Shown one piece after another: positions 24,213 through 33,765 of a stretch of DNA of 64,000 bases. How positions within the stretch are numbered: the stretch's first letter is position 1; every line of letters starts with the position of its first letter. The notes beneath the pieces were generated by a model. It was not told where the DNA came from and made no database searches. It saw only the letters and a list, made by a program, of their open reading frames with translations. The DNA is from Mucilaginibacter phyllosphaerae (lineage in GTDB: Bacteria > Bacteroidota > Bacteroidia > Sphingobacteriales > Sphingobacteriaceae), in contig NZ_SNQG01000003.1 of the NCBI RefSeq assembly GCF_004378255.1, positions 124,001 to 188,000 of the forward strand. The letters are read 5' to 3'. Position numbers and translations under genes: made by a program.

Positions 24213-24994
24213 GTTGTTACGTTAAAAAATGACTTTACCAGTTTGTCGTCTGATCTTTTTAGCTCATCAAATGAGCCTTCAGCTATATATGTACCCTCAT
24301 TCATGATCACTACACGGTCGGCAGTAATTTTGGCGCATTCCATATCGTGGGTGATAATTATAGACGATGTTTTATATTTTTTTTGCATGCTAAGGATCAG
24401 TTCGCTGATCTCGCGCGAAGTGATCGGGTCCAGCCCGGTGGTAGGTTCGTCATAAAGCATTATTTCGGGCCGTACAATCATCGTTCTGGCCAGGCCGGCA
24501 CGTTTACGCATCCCGCCCGAAAGGTCTGACGGCAGCTTATCTATGGCATCCAGCAGGCCTACTCCGTCAAGCGCCTCTTCAACGCGCTTATCCAGTTCGG
24601 CCTGGTCGGTGATCTTCAGGATACGGGTAAGCGGGAACTCCAGGTTATCCCTAACCGTCATCGAATCGTACAAAGCACCACTCTGGAACAGGAAACCAAC
24701 TTTGGTCCGTAATTCTTTTAGTTCAACCTCGTTCATCCGGCTTACATCATCGCCAAAAACCTTTACAGTACCGTTGTCCGGCGTAAGTAAACCTACAATG
24801 CATTGTATGGTAACTGATTTCCCCTGACCGGATTTACCCAACACCACTACGTTTTCGCCCCGTTTAAGCTTCAGGTTAATGTCTTTAAGTACATCTTTCG
24901 CCCCAAACGATTTAGATATATGGTTTATATCTACCACAACCTCGTTATCAGTAACCGGCTTATCTTTTGGGGTAGAATTAGTTTGATTTTGCAT
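24209..24994 (-). CDS. mlaF: ABC transporter ATPase MlaF
   Basis: 261 residues. A cytoplasmic ATPase of the phospholipid transporter: Walker A GKSGQGKSV, Q-loop FLFQSGALYDSMTV, signature LSGGMRKRAGLARTM and Walker B IMLYDEPTTGLDP. The ALYDSMTV segment after the Q-loop is typical of MlaF/Mkl ATPases. It starts 3 bp after mlaE and overlaps mlaD by 4 bp, so all three are one operon. Confidence 0.95.
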   Translation of the reverse strand: MQNQTNSTPKDKPVTDNEVVVDINHISKSFGAKDVLKDINLKLKRGENVVVLGKSGQGKSVTIQCIVGLLTPDNGTVKVFGDDVSRMNEVELKELRTKVGFLFQSGALYDSMTVRDNLEFPLTRILKITDQAELDKRVEEALDGVGLLDAIDKLPSDLSGGMRKRAGLARTMIVRPEIMLYDEPTTGLDPITSREISELILSMQKKYKTSSIIITHDMECAKITADRVVIMNEGTYIAEGSFDELKRSDDKLVKSFFNVTT

Positions 24995-24997
24995 AGT

Positions 24998-25774
24998 TTA
25001 CCTGTAAAATAATAAGCTGGTTATCTGTACCGCAAGAGCATCAATAACAAAGATCCATAGCGATGCCGTTACCACTGCAGAATTTGCGGCAATACCTACA
25101 CTTTCGGTCCCTTTGTTAGAATTATACCCTTTATAACAGCCCACAAAGCCTATGGCAAAGCCAAAAAAAACGGTTTTAACCAGCGCCGGGAAAAGGTCTA
25201 TAAATTCAAGCGATGCGATGCATTTATGAAAATAAAGCGAAAAACTGATATCATCTGTAAAGTTTAAAGCTAAAAAACCGCCAAACAAGCCGATTGCATC
25301 ACCAATTATGGTAAGCAGCGGTATCATTAGGCTGGTAGCTAAAATACGGGTAACAACCAGGTATTGTAAGGGGTTTGCCCCAGATACTTCCATGGCATCT
25401 ATCTGCTCGGTAACCTTCATACTGCCCAGCTCGGCGCCAATGCCGGATGCTACCTTACCTGCGCAGATTATGGCTATAATAACCGGCCCTATTTCGCGGA
25501 TAAACGATACGGCAAGCGTTTTGGGCAGCATACTTTCGGCACCCAGCTCCAGCATAGACGGCCTAAGCTGCAGGATAAGCACCAGCCCCATAATAAAGGA
25601 GGTGATGCCTACCAGCATCATAGAGCGATAGCCAATTTCATAACACTGGCGCACAAACTCCGACCACTCAAAACCGCCCCTGAAGATATTGCGGAAGAAG
25701 CTTGTAAAAAATACGCCCTGCTCCCCAACGCCTTCCAGCCATTTTTTGTATCCGGTAACTGCCTGTTCTGCCAT
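24998..25774 (-). CDS. mlaE: ABC transporter permease MlaE
   Basis: 258 residues with five or six membrane helices. The conserved MlaE motif is present (LGAESMLPKTLAVSFIREIGPVI, then GKVASGIGAELGSMKVTEQIDAMEV). It is the channel-forming subunit that passes phospholipids from MlaD. First gene of the operon, with the ATPase 3 bp downstream. Confidence 0.95.
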   Translation of the reverse strand: MAEQAVTGYKKWLEGVGEQGVFFTSFFRNIFRGGFEWSEFVRQCYEIGYRSMMLVGITSFIMGLVLILQLRPSMLELGAESMLPKTLAVSFIREIGPVIIAIICAGKVASGIGAELGSMKVTEQIDAMEVSGANPLQYLVVTRILATSLMIPLLTIIGDAIGLFGGFLALNFTDDISFSLYFHKCIASLEFIDLFPALVKTVFFGFAIGFVGCYKGYNSNKGTESVGIAANSAVVTASLWIFVIDALAVQITSLLFYR

Positions 25775-25846
25775 AAGTTATTAATTACTGCCTTTTAAAA
25801 CAAAGTATTCCTAAAATGTTTTAAACCGCCGTAATATTCTTCAGGA

Positions 25847-26563
25847 TCAGCTTATAAACATCGGTACTTCTATGATCAATATACGGCTTTCGCTGTTGGT
25901 TTCTATCGCGAATGCGTCTGTTTCGTAAACGCCAACGGCATCCCTTTTGTTTAGATCGTGCCCCGCAATTTTAGCACTTCCTTCTAAAAGAAATACATAA
26001 GCGCCGTTCCCGGGAGTTATCATGCTGTAAATTAACTGTTTACCGGCATCAAAATTACCCTGGGAAAAGATGGTATCCTGGTTTAACCAAAGGGTATCTT
26101 CACTTTTTACAGGTGATATCAGCGTGGTGAACTGGTTTTGGATAAATTTGTCGCCGAAATGCTTCTGATCGTAACGCGGCTGGATATTCCTCACTTTAGG
26201 GAAAACCCAGATCTGTAGGGACTTAGTATCCTCATTTTCAGAGGGGTTATACTCTGAATGGAAAACGCCCGTACCGGCAGACATTACCTGTACATCGCCG
26301 GCTTTGATGATGCCTTTGTTGCCCATGCTGTCCTGATGTTCTAAGGCGCCTTCCAGTACAATGGTCGTGATTTCCATGTTGTCGTGCGGGTGGCGGCCAA
26401 AGCCGTTTCCACGGGCAATAAAGTCGTCATTCAGCACCCTTAAAACACCAAAATTCGTCCTTTTTTCGTCCCTAAAAGGCCCAAAACTGAATGAAAAGTT
26501 TGCCTTTAACCACCCGATGTCGTTATACCCTCTTTCGCCTGCTGCGTGAAATACTGTCTTCAT
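25847..26563 (-). CDS. Pirin-family protein
   Basis: 238 residues from the ATG at 26563. The frame continues upstream to 26617, but that adds a segment not seen in pirins. The N-terminal cupin shows the metal-site pattern GRHPHDNMEITTIVLEGALEHQDS and GVFHSEYN, and the C-terminal cupin is shorter. Bacterial pirins include quercetin 2,3-dioxygenases and stress-related proteins; the reaction here is not assigned. It is 72 bp upstream of mlaE on the same strand and may be cotranscribed. Confidence 0.9.
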   Translation of the reverse strand: MKTVFHAAGERGYNDIGWLKANFSFSFGPFRDEKRTNFGVLRVLNDDFIARGNGFGRHPHDNMEITTIVLEGALEHQDSMGNKGIIKAGDVQVMSAGTGVFHSEYNPSENEDTKSLQIWVFPKVRNIQPRYDQKHFGDKFIQNQFTTLISPVKSEDTLWLNQDTIFSQGNFDAGKQLIYSMITPGNGAYVFLLEGSAKIAGHDLNKRDAVGVYETDAFAIETNSESRILIIEVPMFIS

Positions 26564-26647
26564 TTTTTTTATTAATAAGTAAATACTCGTTATGTAATTA
26601 AATACATGTTTAAACATTCAATATTCACTCCACAATTTAATTATGCG

Positions 26648-26655
26648 TATTTTTG
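26648..26655 (+). promoter_or_regulatory. -7 promoter element of the 26675 operon
   Basis: TATTTTTG matches TAnnTTTG, 19 bp before the ATG at 26675. Confidence 0.45.
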
Positions 26656-26674
26656 CACGTTAAAACCTACCATA

Positions 26675-27328
26675 ATGGCATATAAAGCAGTTATAGCAGG
26701 CGCAAGCGGCCTAATTGGCAGTAATTTATTAAATATATTACTGAATGCACGCGAATACACGGAGGTTTTAGCAGTAGTGCGAAAAGAATTACCGCTGCAG
26801 CACCCTAAACTGGTTCAGTTGGTTGTTAACTTTGATGATTTGGCAAAGCATGCGGGGGCCATAACCGGCCACGCAGTATTCTCTTGCCTGGGCACCACCA
26901 AAGCGCAAACACCGGATGAAGCAATTTATAAAAAAATAGATCACGACTATCCCCTGCAGCTGGCACAATTAGCAAAGCAAAACAGCGTTGATCAGTTTCA
27001 CGTGGTATCGGCGGTTGGGGCAAACGCGGCTTCTTCCATCTTTTATACCCGGCTGAAGGGAGAACTAGAAAACAGCCTGAAGAAGCTTGGCTTGAAGGCA
27101 CTTTACATCTATCAGCCGGCTATGCTGATTGGCGGGCGGGAAAAGCCGCGCCTGGCAGAAAAAATAGCAGGCAGTTTGTTTAAACTGATAGACCCGTTGC
27201 TGTTTGGCGGTTTAAAAAAATACAGAAGTATTAAAGGCAGCACCGTGGCTATGGCCATGTACAAAAAATCATTAGAAAGCACTACAGGCACTTTTACATA
27301 TCCATCAAACATAATACATACAATTTAG
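26675..27328 (+). CDS. NAD(P)-binding epimerase/oxidoreductase-like protein
   Basis: 217 residues from the ATG at 26675, just after a promoter element. The longer frame from 26606 would begin upstream of that promoter. Rossmann fold with AVIAGASGLIGSNLL (dinucleotide loop GxxGxxG), FSCLGTTKAQTPDE and FHVVSAVGANA. This resembles the small atypical SDR group (HTATIP2/YwnB-like) whose substrates are mostly unknown. The stop codon shares a base with the GTG start of the ABC-F gene, so translation is coupled. Confidence 0.85.
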   Translation: MAYKAVIAGASGLIGSNLLNILLNAREYTEVLAVVRKELPLQHPKLVQLVVNFDDLAKHAGAITGHAVFSCLGTTKAQTPDEAIYKKIDHDYPLQLAQLAKQNSVDQFHVVSAVGANAASSIFYTRLKGELENSLKKLGLKALYIYQPAMLIGGREKPRLAEKIAGSLFKLIDPLLFGGLKKYRSIKGSTVAMAMYKKSLESTTGTFTYPSNIIHTI

Positions 27329-29199
27329 TGAGCACATATATCTCGGCCGAAAATTTAGGCCACTCTTTTCATGATAACTGGTTGTTTAAAAACCTTACCA
27401 TTGGTATTAACCGCGGCCGCAGGGTTGCGCTGGTAGGCATCAACGGTGCAGGTAAATCAACCCTGTTAAAAATACTTTCGGGTTCGTTAAAACCAACCGA
27501 GGGTAAGGTTGCACAGGCGCGCGACCTGAATGTGGGCTACCTGGAGCAGGACCCGCATTTTAAAAACGCCGTTACCATCAGCGATTACATCTTTCATGCG
27601 GATAACATTCAGCAGCAGCTGATCCGCCGTTACGAGGAGTTGTTAGAGAACGACCCGGAGAATATGAAAGAGATGGATAAAGTGATGGAGGAGATGAGCG
27701 AGATCGATGCCTGGGAATATGAATATAAGATCAAAACCATTTTAGGAAGACTTGACATACATCACCTTAACCAGCACATTAACACCCTATCGGGCGGGCA
27801 GAAGAAACGTTTGGCTTTAGCTAAACTTTTAATTGAGGACCCGGAGATCTATATTTTAGATGAGCCTACTAATCACCTTGATATTGATACGATTGAATGG
27901 CTGGAAAAATTACTGACCGAAGGCAGCAAAACTATTTTAATGGTTACGCACGACAGGTACTTCCTGGATAACGTTTGTAACGAGATATTGGAGATAGACC
28001 GCGGTAAGATCATCCCCTACATTGGCAATTATGGTTACTACCTGGAAAAGAAAGCCGAAAGGGACGCATCTGATGAAGCTACCTTCCAGAAAAATTCTAA
28101 CCTGTTACGTAAAGAGCTGGAATGGATGCGCAGGCAGCCTAAAGCCCGCGGCACTAAATCAAAATCGCGCATTGATGCCTTTTACGATCTGGAATCCAAG
28201 ACCAAAAACAACGGACCTAAACAAAACGTTGAATTAAGTGTAAAAACTGCGCGCCAGGGTAACAAGATCATGGAGATGCACGGGATAAGCAAGGGTTTTA
28301 ACGGCAACACTTATATTAAAGATTTTAGCTATACCTTTAAAAAGGGCGACAGGATTGGCCTGGCCGGCAAAAACGGCAGCGGTAAATCTACCCTGCTGAA
28401 TTTAATTACCGACCAGTTACAGCCCGATAGCGGCGAGATTATTAAAGGCGAAACAACGGTTATCGGTTATTTTAACCAAGCCGGCTTAAGCTTTAAAGAA
28501 GATGAGCGCGTTATTGACATTGTAAAAAATGTAGCTGAATTTATTACGATGGCCGATGGTAAACTGATCTCGGCCTCGGCATTGCTCACACTGTTTTTGT
28601 TCCCTCCTGCCAAGCAATACGGCATGGTATCTAAACTAAGCGGTGGCGAAAAGAAACGCCTGCACCTGATGAGCATCCTGATCAAAAACCCTAACTTTTT
28701 AATACTGGATGAACCTACCAACGATTTGGATATTGATACGCTGAACGTACTGGAAGAGTTTTTAACCAATTTTCCCGGTATCCTGATCATGGTATCGCAC
28801 GACAGGTATTTGCTGGATAAACTAACCGATCAGCTTTTTATTATGGAAGGCGGCGGCAAAGTATTGATTTATAATGGCAACTATACCTCGTACCGGATAG
28901 AGCTGGAAGAAGCCAAGCAGTTAAACAAAAAACCTGCGACTGCCTTATCTACACCCATACAAACCGAAACTCCTAAAAAAGCAAAACTGAGCTTTAAGGA
29001 GGAAAAGGAATTGGAAGGCTTGGAAAAAGAAATAGCAGATATTGAAGCTACGTTAAAAGCGACCACCGATGCTTTAAATACCACCAATATCGACCCAAAG
29101 GAATTGACTAAATTAACGGATAAGATTGCTTATTTAAATAAACAGCTGGACGCAAAATCTGCCCGTTGGATAGAATTAGGCGAATTAAAAGAGGCGTAA
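27328..29199 (+). CDS. ABC-F family ATPase, Uup-like
   Basis: 623 residues, GTG start overlapping the previous stop. Two ABC domains without membrane segments: Walker A GINGAGKSTLLK and GKNGSGKSTLLN, signatures LSGGQKKRLALAKLL and LSGGEKKRLHLMSIL, and Walker B YILDEPTNHLDI and LILDEPTNDLDI. They are joined by the charged linker typical of ABC-F proteins. A C-terminal coiled coil (about 545-620) points to the Uup subgroup, which binds DNA or ribosomes. It acts in translation or genome stability, not transport. Confidence 0.93.
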   Translation: MSTYISAENLGHSFHDNWLFKNLTIGINRGRRVALVGINGAGKSTLLKILSGSLKPTEGKVAQARDLNVGYLEQDPHFKNAVTISDYIFHADNIQQQLIRRYEELLENDPENMKEMDKVMEEMSEIDAWEYEYKIKTILGRLDIHHLNQHINTLSGGQKKRLALAKLLIEDPEIYILDEPTNHLDIDTIEWLEKLLTEGSKTILMVTHDRYFLDNVCNEILEIDRGKIIPYIGNYGYYLEKKAERDASDEATFQKNSNLLRKELEWMRRQPKARGTKSKSRIDAFYDLESKTKNNGPKQNVELSVKTARQGNKIMEMHGISKGFNGNTYIKDFSYTFKKGDRIGLAGKNGSGKSTLLNLITDQLQPDSGEIIKGETTVIGYFNQAGLSFKEDERVIDIVKNVAEFITMADGKLISASALLTLFLFPPAKQYGMVSKLSGGEKKRLHLMSILIKNPNFLILDEPTNDLDIDTLNVLEEFLTNFPGILIMVSHDRYLLDKLTDQLFIMEGGGKVLIYNGNYTSYRIELEEAKQLNKKPATALSTPIQTETPKKAKLSFKEEKELEGLEKEIADIEATLKATTDALNTTNIDPKELTKLTDKIAYLNKQLDAKSARWIELGELKEA

Positions 29200-29201
29200 A
29201 C

Positions 29202-29447
29202 ATGAAGGCATCAGATATTATTGCTTCTGTAGGTGTTATTATTTTATTAATAGCATTCCTGCTAAATATCTTTAAAAAGATCTCGGCACAAAGCAGGCTA
29301 TATTCTGGCCTGAACTTTATAGGCGCCGCTATCTGCTGCTTTTCATCCTATTTGATCTCTTTTTATCCGTTTGTAGTATTAGAGGGTATATGGGCTGCAT
29401 TTGCTTTGTACTCATTTATCAACGTTCCACGTGGAACATCTAAATAA
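29202..29447 (+). CDS. CBU_0592-like small membrane protein
   Basis: 81 residues from the ATG at 29202, two bases after the ABC-F stop. Three hydrophobic helices, with the pattern [19 protein letters not shown] and [15 protein letters not shown] that I associate with the CBU_0592 family of unknown function. The last codons (NVPRGTSK) are encoded by a parS palindrome (29424-29437), so that protein end is constrained by the DNA site. Confidence 0.8.
   Translation: MKASDIIASVGVIILLIAFLLNIFKKISAQSRLYSGLNFIGAAICCFSSYLISFYPFVVLEGIWAAFALYSFINVPRGTSK
29424..29437. promoter_or_regulatory. parS-like ParB-binding site 1
   Basis: Perfect 14-bp palindrome gttccacgtggaac. The 16-mer has c instead of t at its first base. 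It lies inside the 3' end of the CBU_0592-like gene, 37 bp centre to centre from the second site. It matches the broadly conserved parS core. Confidence 0.8.
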
Positions 29448-29458
29448 GGCTTTATATA

Positions 29459-29476
29459 ATGTTCCACGTGGAACAT
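29459..29476. promoter_or_regulatory. parS-like ParB-binding site 2
   Basis: Perfect 18-bp palindrome, with the core 16-mer TGTTCCACGTGGAACA at 29460-29475. This is identical to parS sequences reported near gidA/parAB in many bacteria. It lies between the small membrane protein gene and mnmG. Confidence 0.88.
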
Positions 29477-29485
29477 GGAGGTTAT

Positions 29486-31348
29486 ATGTTTAAGAAATAT
29501 AATGTAATAGTTGTTGGTGCAGGCCATGCCGGTTGTGAGGCTGCTGCTGCTGCTGCCAATTTAGGCTCGTCTGTTTTGCTCATTACCATGAATATGGGTA
29601 CCATTGCGCAGATGAGTTGTAACCCGGCTATGGGCGGTGTAGCCAAAGGGCAAATCGTGCGCGAGATTGACGCTTTAGGTGGATACTCGGGTATTATTAC
29701 CGATAAAACATCCCTGCAATTCAGGATGCTTAATTTAAGCAAAGGGCCTGCCATGTGGAGCCCGCGTGCACAAAGCGACCGGATCCGTTTTGCGGAAGAA
29801 TGGCGCATAGCCCTGGAAAAAACACCCAATGTGGATTTTTGGCAAGATACCGTTACCTCTTTATTAGTCAAAGGCAATACCGTTGCCGGCGTTAAAACAT
29901 CTATTGGTGTAGAAATAGAAGCCGATGCAGTAGTATTGACTAATGGTACCTTTTTAAATGGGGTAATACACATTGGCGAAAAGAAATTTGGTGGTGGCCG
30001 TACCGGAGAAAAAGCAGCTACCGGATTAACCGAGCAATTGGTAACCCTAGGCTTTGAAGCCGGCAGAATGAAGACCGGTACACCACCCCGCGTGGATGGC
30101 CGCAGCCTGAATTATGCGTTGATGGAAGAACAGTGGGGCGATGAAGAGCGTGGCCGTTTCTCATACACTAATGTAGAATTAGCAACCGACCAGCGCTGCT
30201 GCTGGATCACCTATACCAATACCAAAGTACATGAAACCTTAAAGGAGGGTTTCGAAAAATCACCGATGTTTACCGGCCGCATCAAAGGGTTGGGCCCGCG
30301 TTACTGCCCTTCTATAGAGGATAAGATCAACCGCTTTGCCGAACGTGATCGCCACCAGATTTTTGTAGAGCCGGAAGGATGGAACACTTGCGAGATTTAT
30401 GTGAACGGCTTCTCTACTTCGCTGCCGGAGGATGTACAATACAAAGCGCTTACCCAAATACCGGGATTTGAAACTGCCAAAATGTTTCGGCCAGGATACG
30501 CTATAGAATACGATTTCTTCCCGCCTACCCAATTAAGCCTTACCTTAGAAACTAAACAGATCAGTAACCTGTTTTTTGCCGGCCAGATAAATGGCACAAC
30601 CGGTTACGAAGAAGCCGCATCACAAGGTTTTATGGCGGGCATCAATGCGCATCAAAAAATAAATGATCAGCACGAACTGATCCTGAAAAGATCAGAATCG
30701 TACATCGGTGTATTAATAGATGACCTGGTAACCAAAGGTACAGAAGAGCCCTACCGTATGTTTACCTCGCGGGCAGAACACCGCTTATTATTACGCCAGG
30801 ATAATGCCGACATACGCCTGAGCCCGATTGGCCACCAGTTGGGTTTAATAAACGATGAGCGCCTGGATAAAGTTAACCGTAAGATCAAAAACTCTGACGA
30901 TATAGTTGCCTTTACCAAAAGCAAAAGCCTTAACCCGGCCGAAGTAAATACCATGCTGGAAGAGGCCGGTACTTCGCCGTTGAGCCAAAGCGCCAAATTA
31001 TTTAATTTACTTACCCGCCCGCAAATAGGCTTTAATGAACTGAAGCGGGTAGATAGCTCATTACAAGATAAGTTATCGGGCTATGATAAAGAAACTGTTG
31101 AGCAGGCTGAAATAAAAATCAAATACGAGAGTTACTTTATAAAAGAAATGGAAATTGTTGACCGGATGAAAAAGATGGAAGACCGGGAAATAAACCCCGA
31201 GTTTGACTACCGCCAACTGGTTTCACTTTCTAAAGAAGCGCGCGAAAAACTGATGAGAATAAAACCACGCACTTTAGGCCAGGCTTCCCGCATTTCGGGT
31301 GTATCGCCGTCGGATGTATCGGTTTTGATGGTTCATGTATCCAGATAA
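29486..31348 (+). CDS. mnmG: tRNA uridine-5-carboxymethylaminomethyl enzyme MnmG (GidA)
   Basis: 620 residues. With MnmE it builds the cmnm5 group on wobble U34 of certain tRNAs using FAD. The FAD motif is [10 protein letters not shown]. Other conserved parts are [55 protein letters not shown] and [16 protein letters not shown]. The ATG at 29486 is chosen because GGAGG sits at 29477-29481. The upstream in-frame ATG at 29459 is part of the parS palindrome and would add the artefactual MFHVEH peptide. The parS neighbours suggest an origin-proximal location. Confidence 0.97.
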   Translation: MFKKYNVIVVGAGHAGCEAAAAAANLGSSVLLITMNMGTIAQMSCNPAMGGVAKGQIVREIDALGGYSGIITDKTSLQFRMLNLSKGPAMWSPRAQSDRIRFAEEWRIALEKTPNVDFWQDTVTSLLVKGNTVAGVKTSIGVEIEADAVVLTNGTFLNGVIHIGEKKFGGGRTGEKAATGLTEQLVTLGFEAGRMKTGTPPRVDGRSLNYALMEEQWGDEERGRFSYTNVELATDQRCCWITYTNTKVHETLKEGFEKSPMFTGRIKGLGPRYCPSIEDKINRFAERDRHQIFVEPEGWNTCEIYVNGFSTSLPEDVQYKALTQIPGFETAKMFRPGYAIEYDFFPPTQLSLTLETKQISNLFFAGQINGTTGYEEAASQGFMAGINAHQKINDQHELILKRSESYIGVLIDDLVTKGTEEPYRMFTSRAEHRLLLRQDNADIRLSPIGHQLGLINDERLDKVNRKIKNSDDIVAFTKSKSLNPAEVNTMLEEAGTSPLSQSAKLFNLLTRPQIGFNELKRVDSSLQDKLSGYDKETVEQAEIKIKYESYFIKEMEIVDRMKKMEDREINPEFDYRQLVSLSKEAREKLMRIKPRTLGQASRISGVSPSDVSVLMVHVSR

Positions 31349-31463
31349 TTCATAATTAACTGTAAATCAATTATTTATAAAAAATCGCTTATAAGACATT
31401 TTCTCAGTTTTTTAATAGTAGGTTTCATCAAAACATAAAAATCGTTTATAGGGCATAAAAACA

Positions 31464-33107
31464 ATGTTAAATCTAAAATCGACTGTTTTCGGTAAAAATT
31501 TCTTCTTTATTTTTATTTGCTTGTTTGTTTTTGGCTGCGCAAGTATCCAAAGGCCACAGGGAGGCCCCCGCGACCTTACCCCGCCCAAATTATTAAAGGC
31601 CACCCCGGAAAATATGACCCGAAATTTTGCGGCTAAAGAAATTAAGCTGGAGTTTGATGAATTTTTTAAACTGAGTAACCAGTACCAGGAGATCAGCATT
31701 AGTCCGGCGATGGAAAAACAGCCGGAGTACAACATCAGCCGTAAAAACCTGATCATTGATTTTAAGGATACGCTGCAAAAAAACACCACCTACGTGATCA
31801 ACTTTGGTAAGGCCGTGCAGGATGTGAACGAAAGCAACGTACTTAAAAACTTTACGTACGTTTTTTCTACCGGCCCGCATATAGATTCGTTGAGCATGTC
31901 GGGGTCTGTGATCAACAGCATCACCCAGGAAAAAGAAAAAGATGCAACGGTGATGTTATTCACCGTGAAGCAGGATTCGCTTTTATTTGGCAAAAAGAAA
32001 CCTGCCATTTTTACCACGACAGATTCATCGGGTAACTTCTCGCTCAACAACCTGCACGACGGCGAGTACCGCATTTATGCTTTAAAAGAGACCAGCCCCG
32101 ATAAAATTTTTAATAATGATAAGGAGCTGATCGCTTTCTCTAACAAACCTATCGTTTTATCTAAAGATACCGCAGACATCCGCTTAAGCCTGTTTCAGCA
32201 GGTGCCCGAAAAATTCCGGGTAGCAGAAAAGAAACTGACGAACGAGGGCGTATTATCATTAGTGTTTAACAAGCGCTTAAATAACCCATCGGTAAAAGTG
32301 ATCTACCCGCCTGCCCTGGATGCCCAAAAGATAGTAGAGATCAGCAAAACCAAGGATACGGCACTGGTTTATATGCGCAATATGGATTTCGACTCGTTAC
32401 GGGTAGCTATATCTGATAATAACAAACCGATTGATACCATATACCAGCTTAAAGGGCGTAAAGAAAGCTTTGTACGCACGCTAACCTTTAAGTATGATAT
32501 TAACCGCGATAACCGGCTTAAACCCAATACAGACCTTAGTATAACGGCTAACCTGCCTATAGCATCTTTTGAACAGCCGCTTATCGGCTTAAACGAAGAT
32601 TCTGTAAATGTTACCAATTTTACGCTGCTAAAAGATACAGCCAATGCCAAAAGGATATTGATGAAATATAAGTGGCGGGTGGGCAGTAAATACCAGCTTA
32701 CCCTGAATGAAGGTGCATTTACTGATATTTATGGTGATAAAAATAAACGTACAGGAATAGCTTTTGAAGGCGACAAACCCGAAAATTACAGTGTGCTTAT
32801 CCTAAAGGTTACTATACCCGATTCCTCAAAAAATTACGTTGTTGAACTGCTGGATGATCAAAAAAATGTATTAAGGAGCGACCGGGTAATTAAAAATACA
32901 TCCATCGTTTATAAAAACTTTTTAACCGGTAAGTACAAAGTAAGGGTGATATATGATGCCAATAAAAACGGAAGATGGGACAGCGGTAATGTACGCCAGA
33001 GAAGGCAGCCCGAAAATATCTGGATAAGCGATAAGATACTTACGCTAAGGCCAAACTGGGAAGCGGAAGAGGCAATTGAGATACCAAAAGAACCTGTTAA
33101 CCCGTAA
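31464..33107 (+). CDS. Ig-like-domain lipoprotein (SbsA-type N-terminus)
   Basis: 547 residues. Lipoprotein signal with lipobox Cys25 (FVFGC), then IQRPQGGPRDLTPPKLLKATPEN, the recurring start of Bacteroidota lipoproteins carrying an SbsA-type Ig-like domain. The remainder is beta-rich, with a carboxypeptidase-regulatory-like segment (GNFSLNNLHDGEYRIYALKE) and a C-terminal YKVRVIYDANKNGRWDSG calcium-loop-like piece. Probably a cell-surface or periplasmic structural protein. The 3' end overlaps the convergent carbonic-anhydrase-like gene by 11 bp. Confidence 0.82.
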   Translation: MLNLKSTVFGKNFFFIFICLFVFGCASIQRPQGGPRDLTPPKLLKATPENMTRNFAAKEIKLEFDEFFKLSNQYQEISISPAMEKQPEYNISRKNLIIDFKDTLQKNTTYVINFGKAVQDVNESNVLKNFTYVFSTGPHIDSLSMSGSVINSITQEKEKDATVMLFTVKQDSLLFGKKKPAIFTTTDSSGNFSLNNLHDGEYRIYALKETSPDKIFNNDKELIAFSNKPIVLSKDTADIRLSLFQQVPEKFRVAEKKLTNEGVLSLVFNKRLNNPSVKVIYPPALDAQKIVEISKTKDTALVYMRNMDFDSLRVAISDNNKPIDTIYQLKGRKESFVRTLTFKYDINRDNRLKPNTDLSITANLPIASFEQPLIGLNEDSVNVTNFTLLKDTANAKRILMKYKWRVGSKYQLTLNEGAFTDIYGDKNKRTGIAFEGDKPENYSVLILKVTIPDSSKNYVVELLDDQKNVLRSDRVIKNTSIVYKNFLTGKYKVRVIYDANKNGRWDSGNVRQRRQPENIWISDKILTLRPNWEAEEAIEIPKEPVNP

Positions 33108-33609
33108 ACCAACCGGAATACATGATATAGTTTTGCGGTAATTTATCTAACAAAGCCTTTTGCTCATCGGTAAGGGGTTTTATTTTTTTAGCAGGCGTGC
33201 CGGCATACAGGTAACCGCTTTCGCATATGGTTTTTTCTAAAACCACAGAACCGGCACCGATGATCACGTATTCTTCCACCACCGCATCATCCATTACAAT
33301 GGCCCCCATACCTATCAAAACATGATCATGCAGGGTACAACCATGTACAATGGCGTTATGGCCAATGGATACATTATTACCTATGTTGGTAGGCGCCTTT
33401 AGATAAGTTGCATGTATCACAGCACCGTCCTGGATATTGGTGTTATCCCCTATGCTGATGTAATGTACATCGCCCCGGATCACGGCGTTAAACCAAACCG
33501 AGCAATGATTACCCATTACCACATCGCCAACTATGGTAGCATTTTCGGCAATAAAACAGTCCGTTCCCCATTGTGGTGCTTTATCTTTTACAGGCAAAAT
33601 GACAGGCAT
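33097..33609 (-). CDS. Gamma-carbonic anhydrase-like protein
   Basis: 170 residues folding as a left-handed beta-helix of hexapeptide repeats (IVGDVVMG, ISIGDNTNI, VSIGHNAIVHG). The three zinc histidines of gamma-carbonic anhydrases can be matched to H66, H84 and H89. The catalytic glutamates of the archaeal Cam enzyme are not obvious, so carbonic anhydrase activity is possible but not certain. It converges on and overlaps the lipoprotein gene by 11 bp. Confidence 0.88.
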   Translation of the reverse strand: MPVILPVKDKAPQWGTDCFIAENATIVGDVVMGNHCSVWFNAVIRGDVHYISIGDNTNIQDGAVIHATYLKAPTNIGNNVSIGHNAIVHGCTLHDHVLIGMGAIVMDDAVVEEYVIIGAGSVVLEKTICESGYLYAGTPAKKIKPLTDEQKALLDKLPQNYIMYSGWFTG

Positions 33610-33687
33610 GATATAAATAGTGATTGATTGAGTTAGTGAATTGGTGATTGAATAGTAAATTTTATTTATGTTTGAAGATAATTACAA

Positions 33688-33763
33688 GCGAAAATAGCTC
33701 AGTTGGTAGAGCATCAGTTTCCCAAACTGAAGGCCGCGGGTTCGAATCCCGTTTTTCGCTCCA
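33688..33763 (+). tRNA. tRNA-Gly (anticodon CCC)
   Basis: 76 nt including encoded CCA. Acceptor stem gcgaaaa / ttttcgc, D arm gctc...gagc, anticodon stem tcagt / actga with loop ttcccaa (anticodon CCC), T arm gcggg-ttcgaat-cccgt and discriminator U, as usual for glycine tRNAs. The 3' end is only 2 bp from the stop codon of the convergent nadB gene. Confidence 0.94.
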
Positions 33764-33765
33764 AT

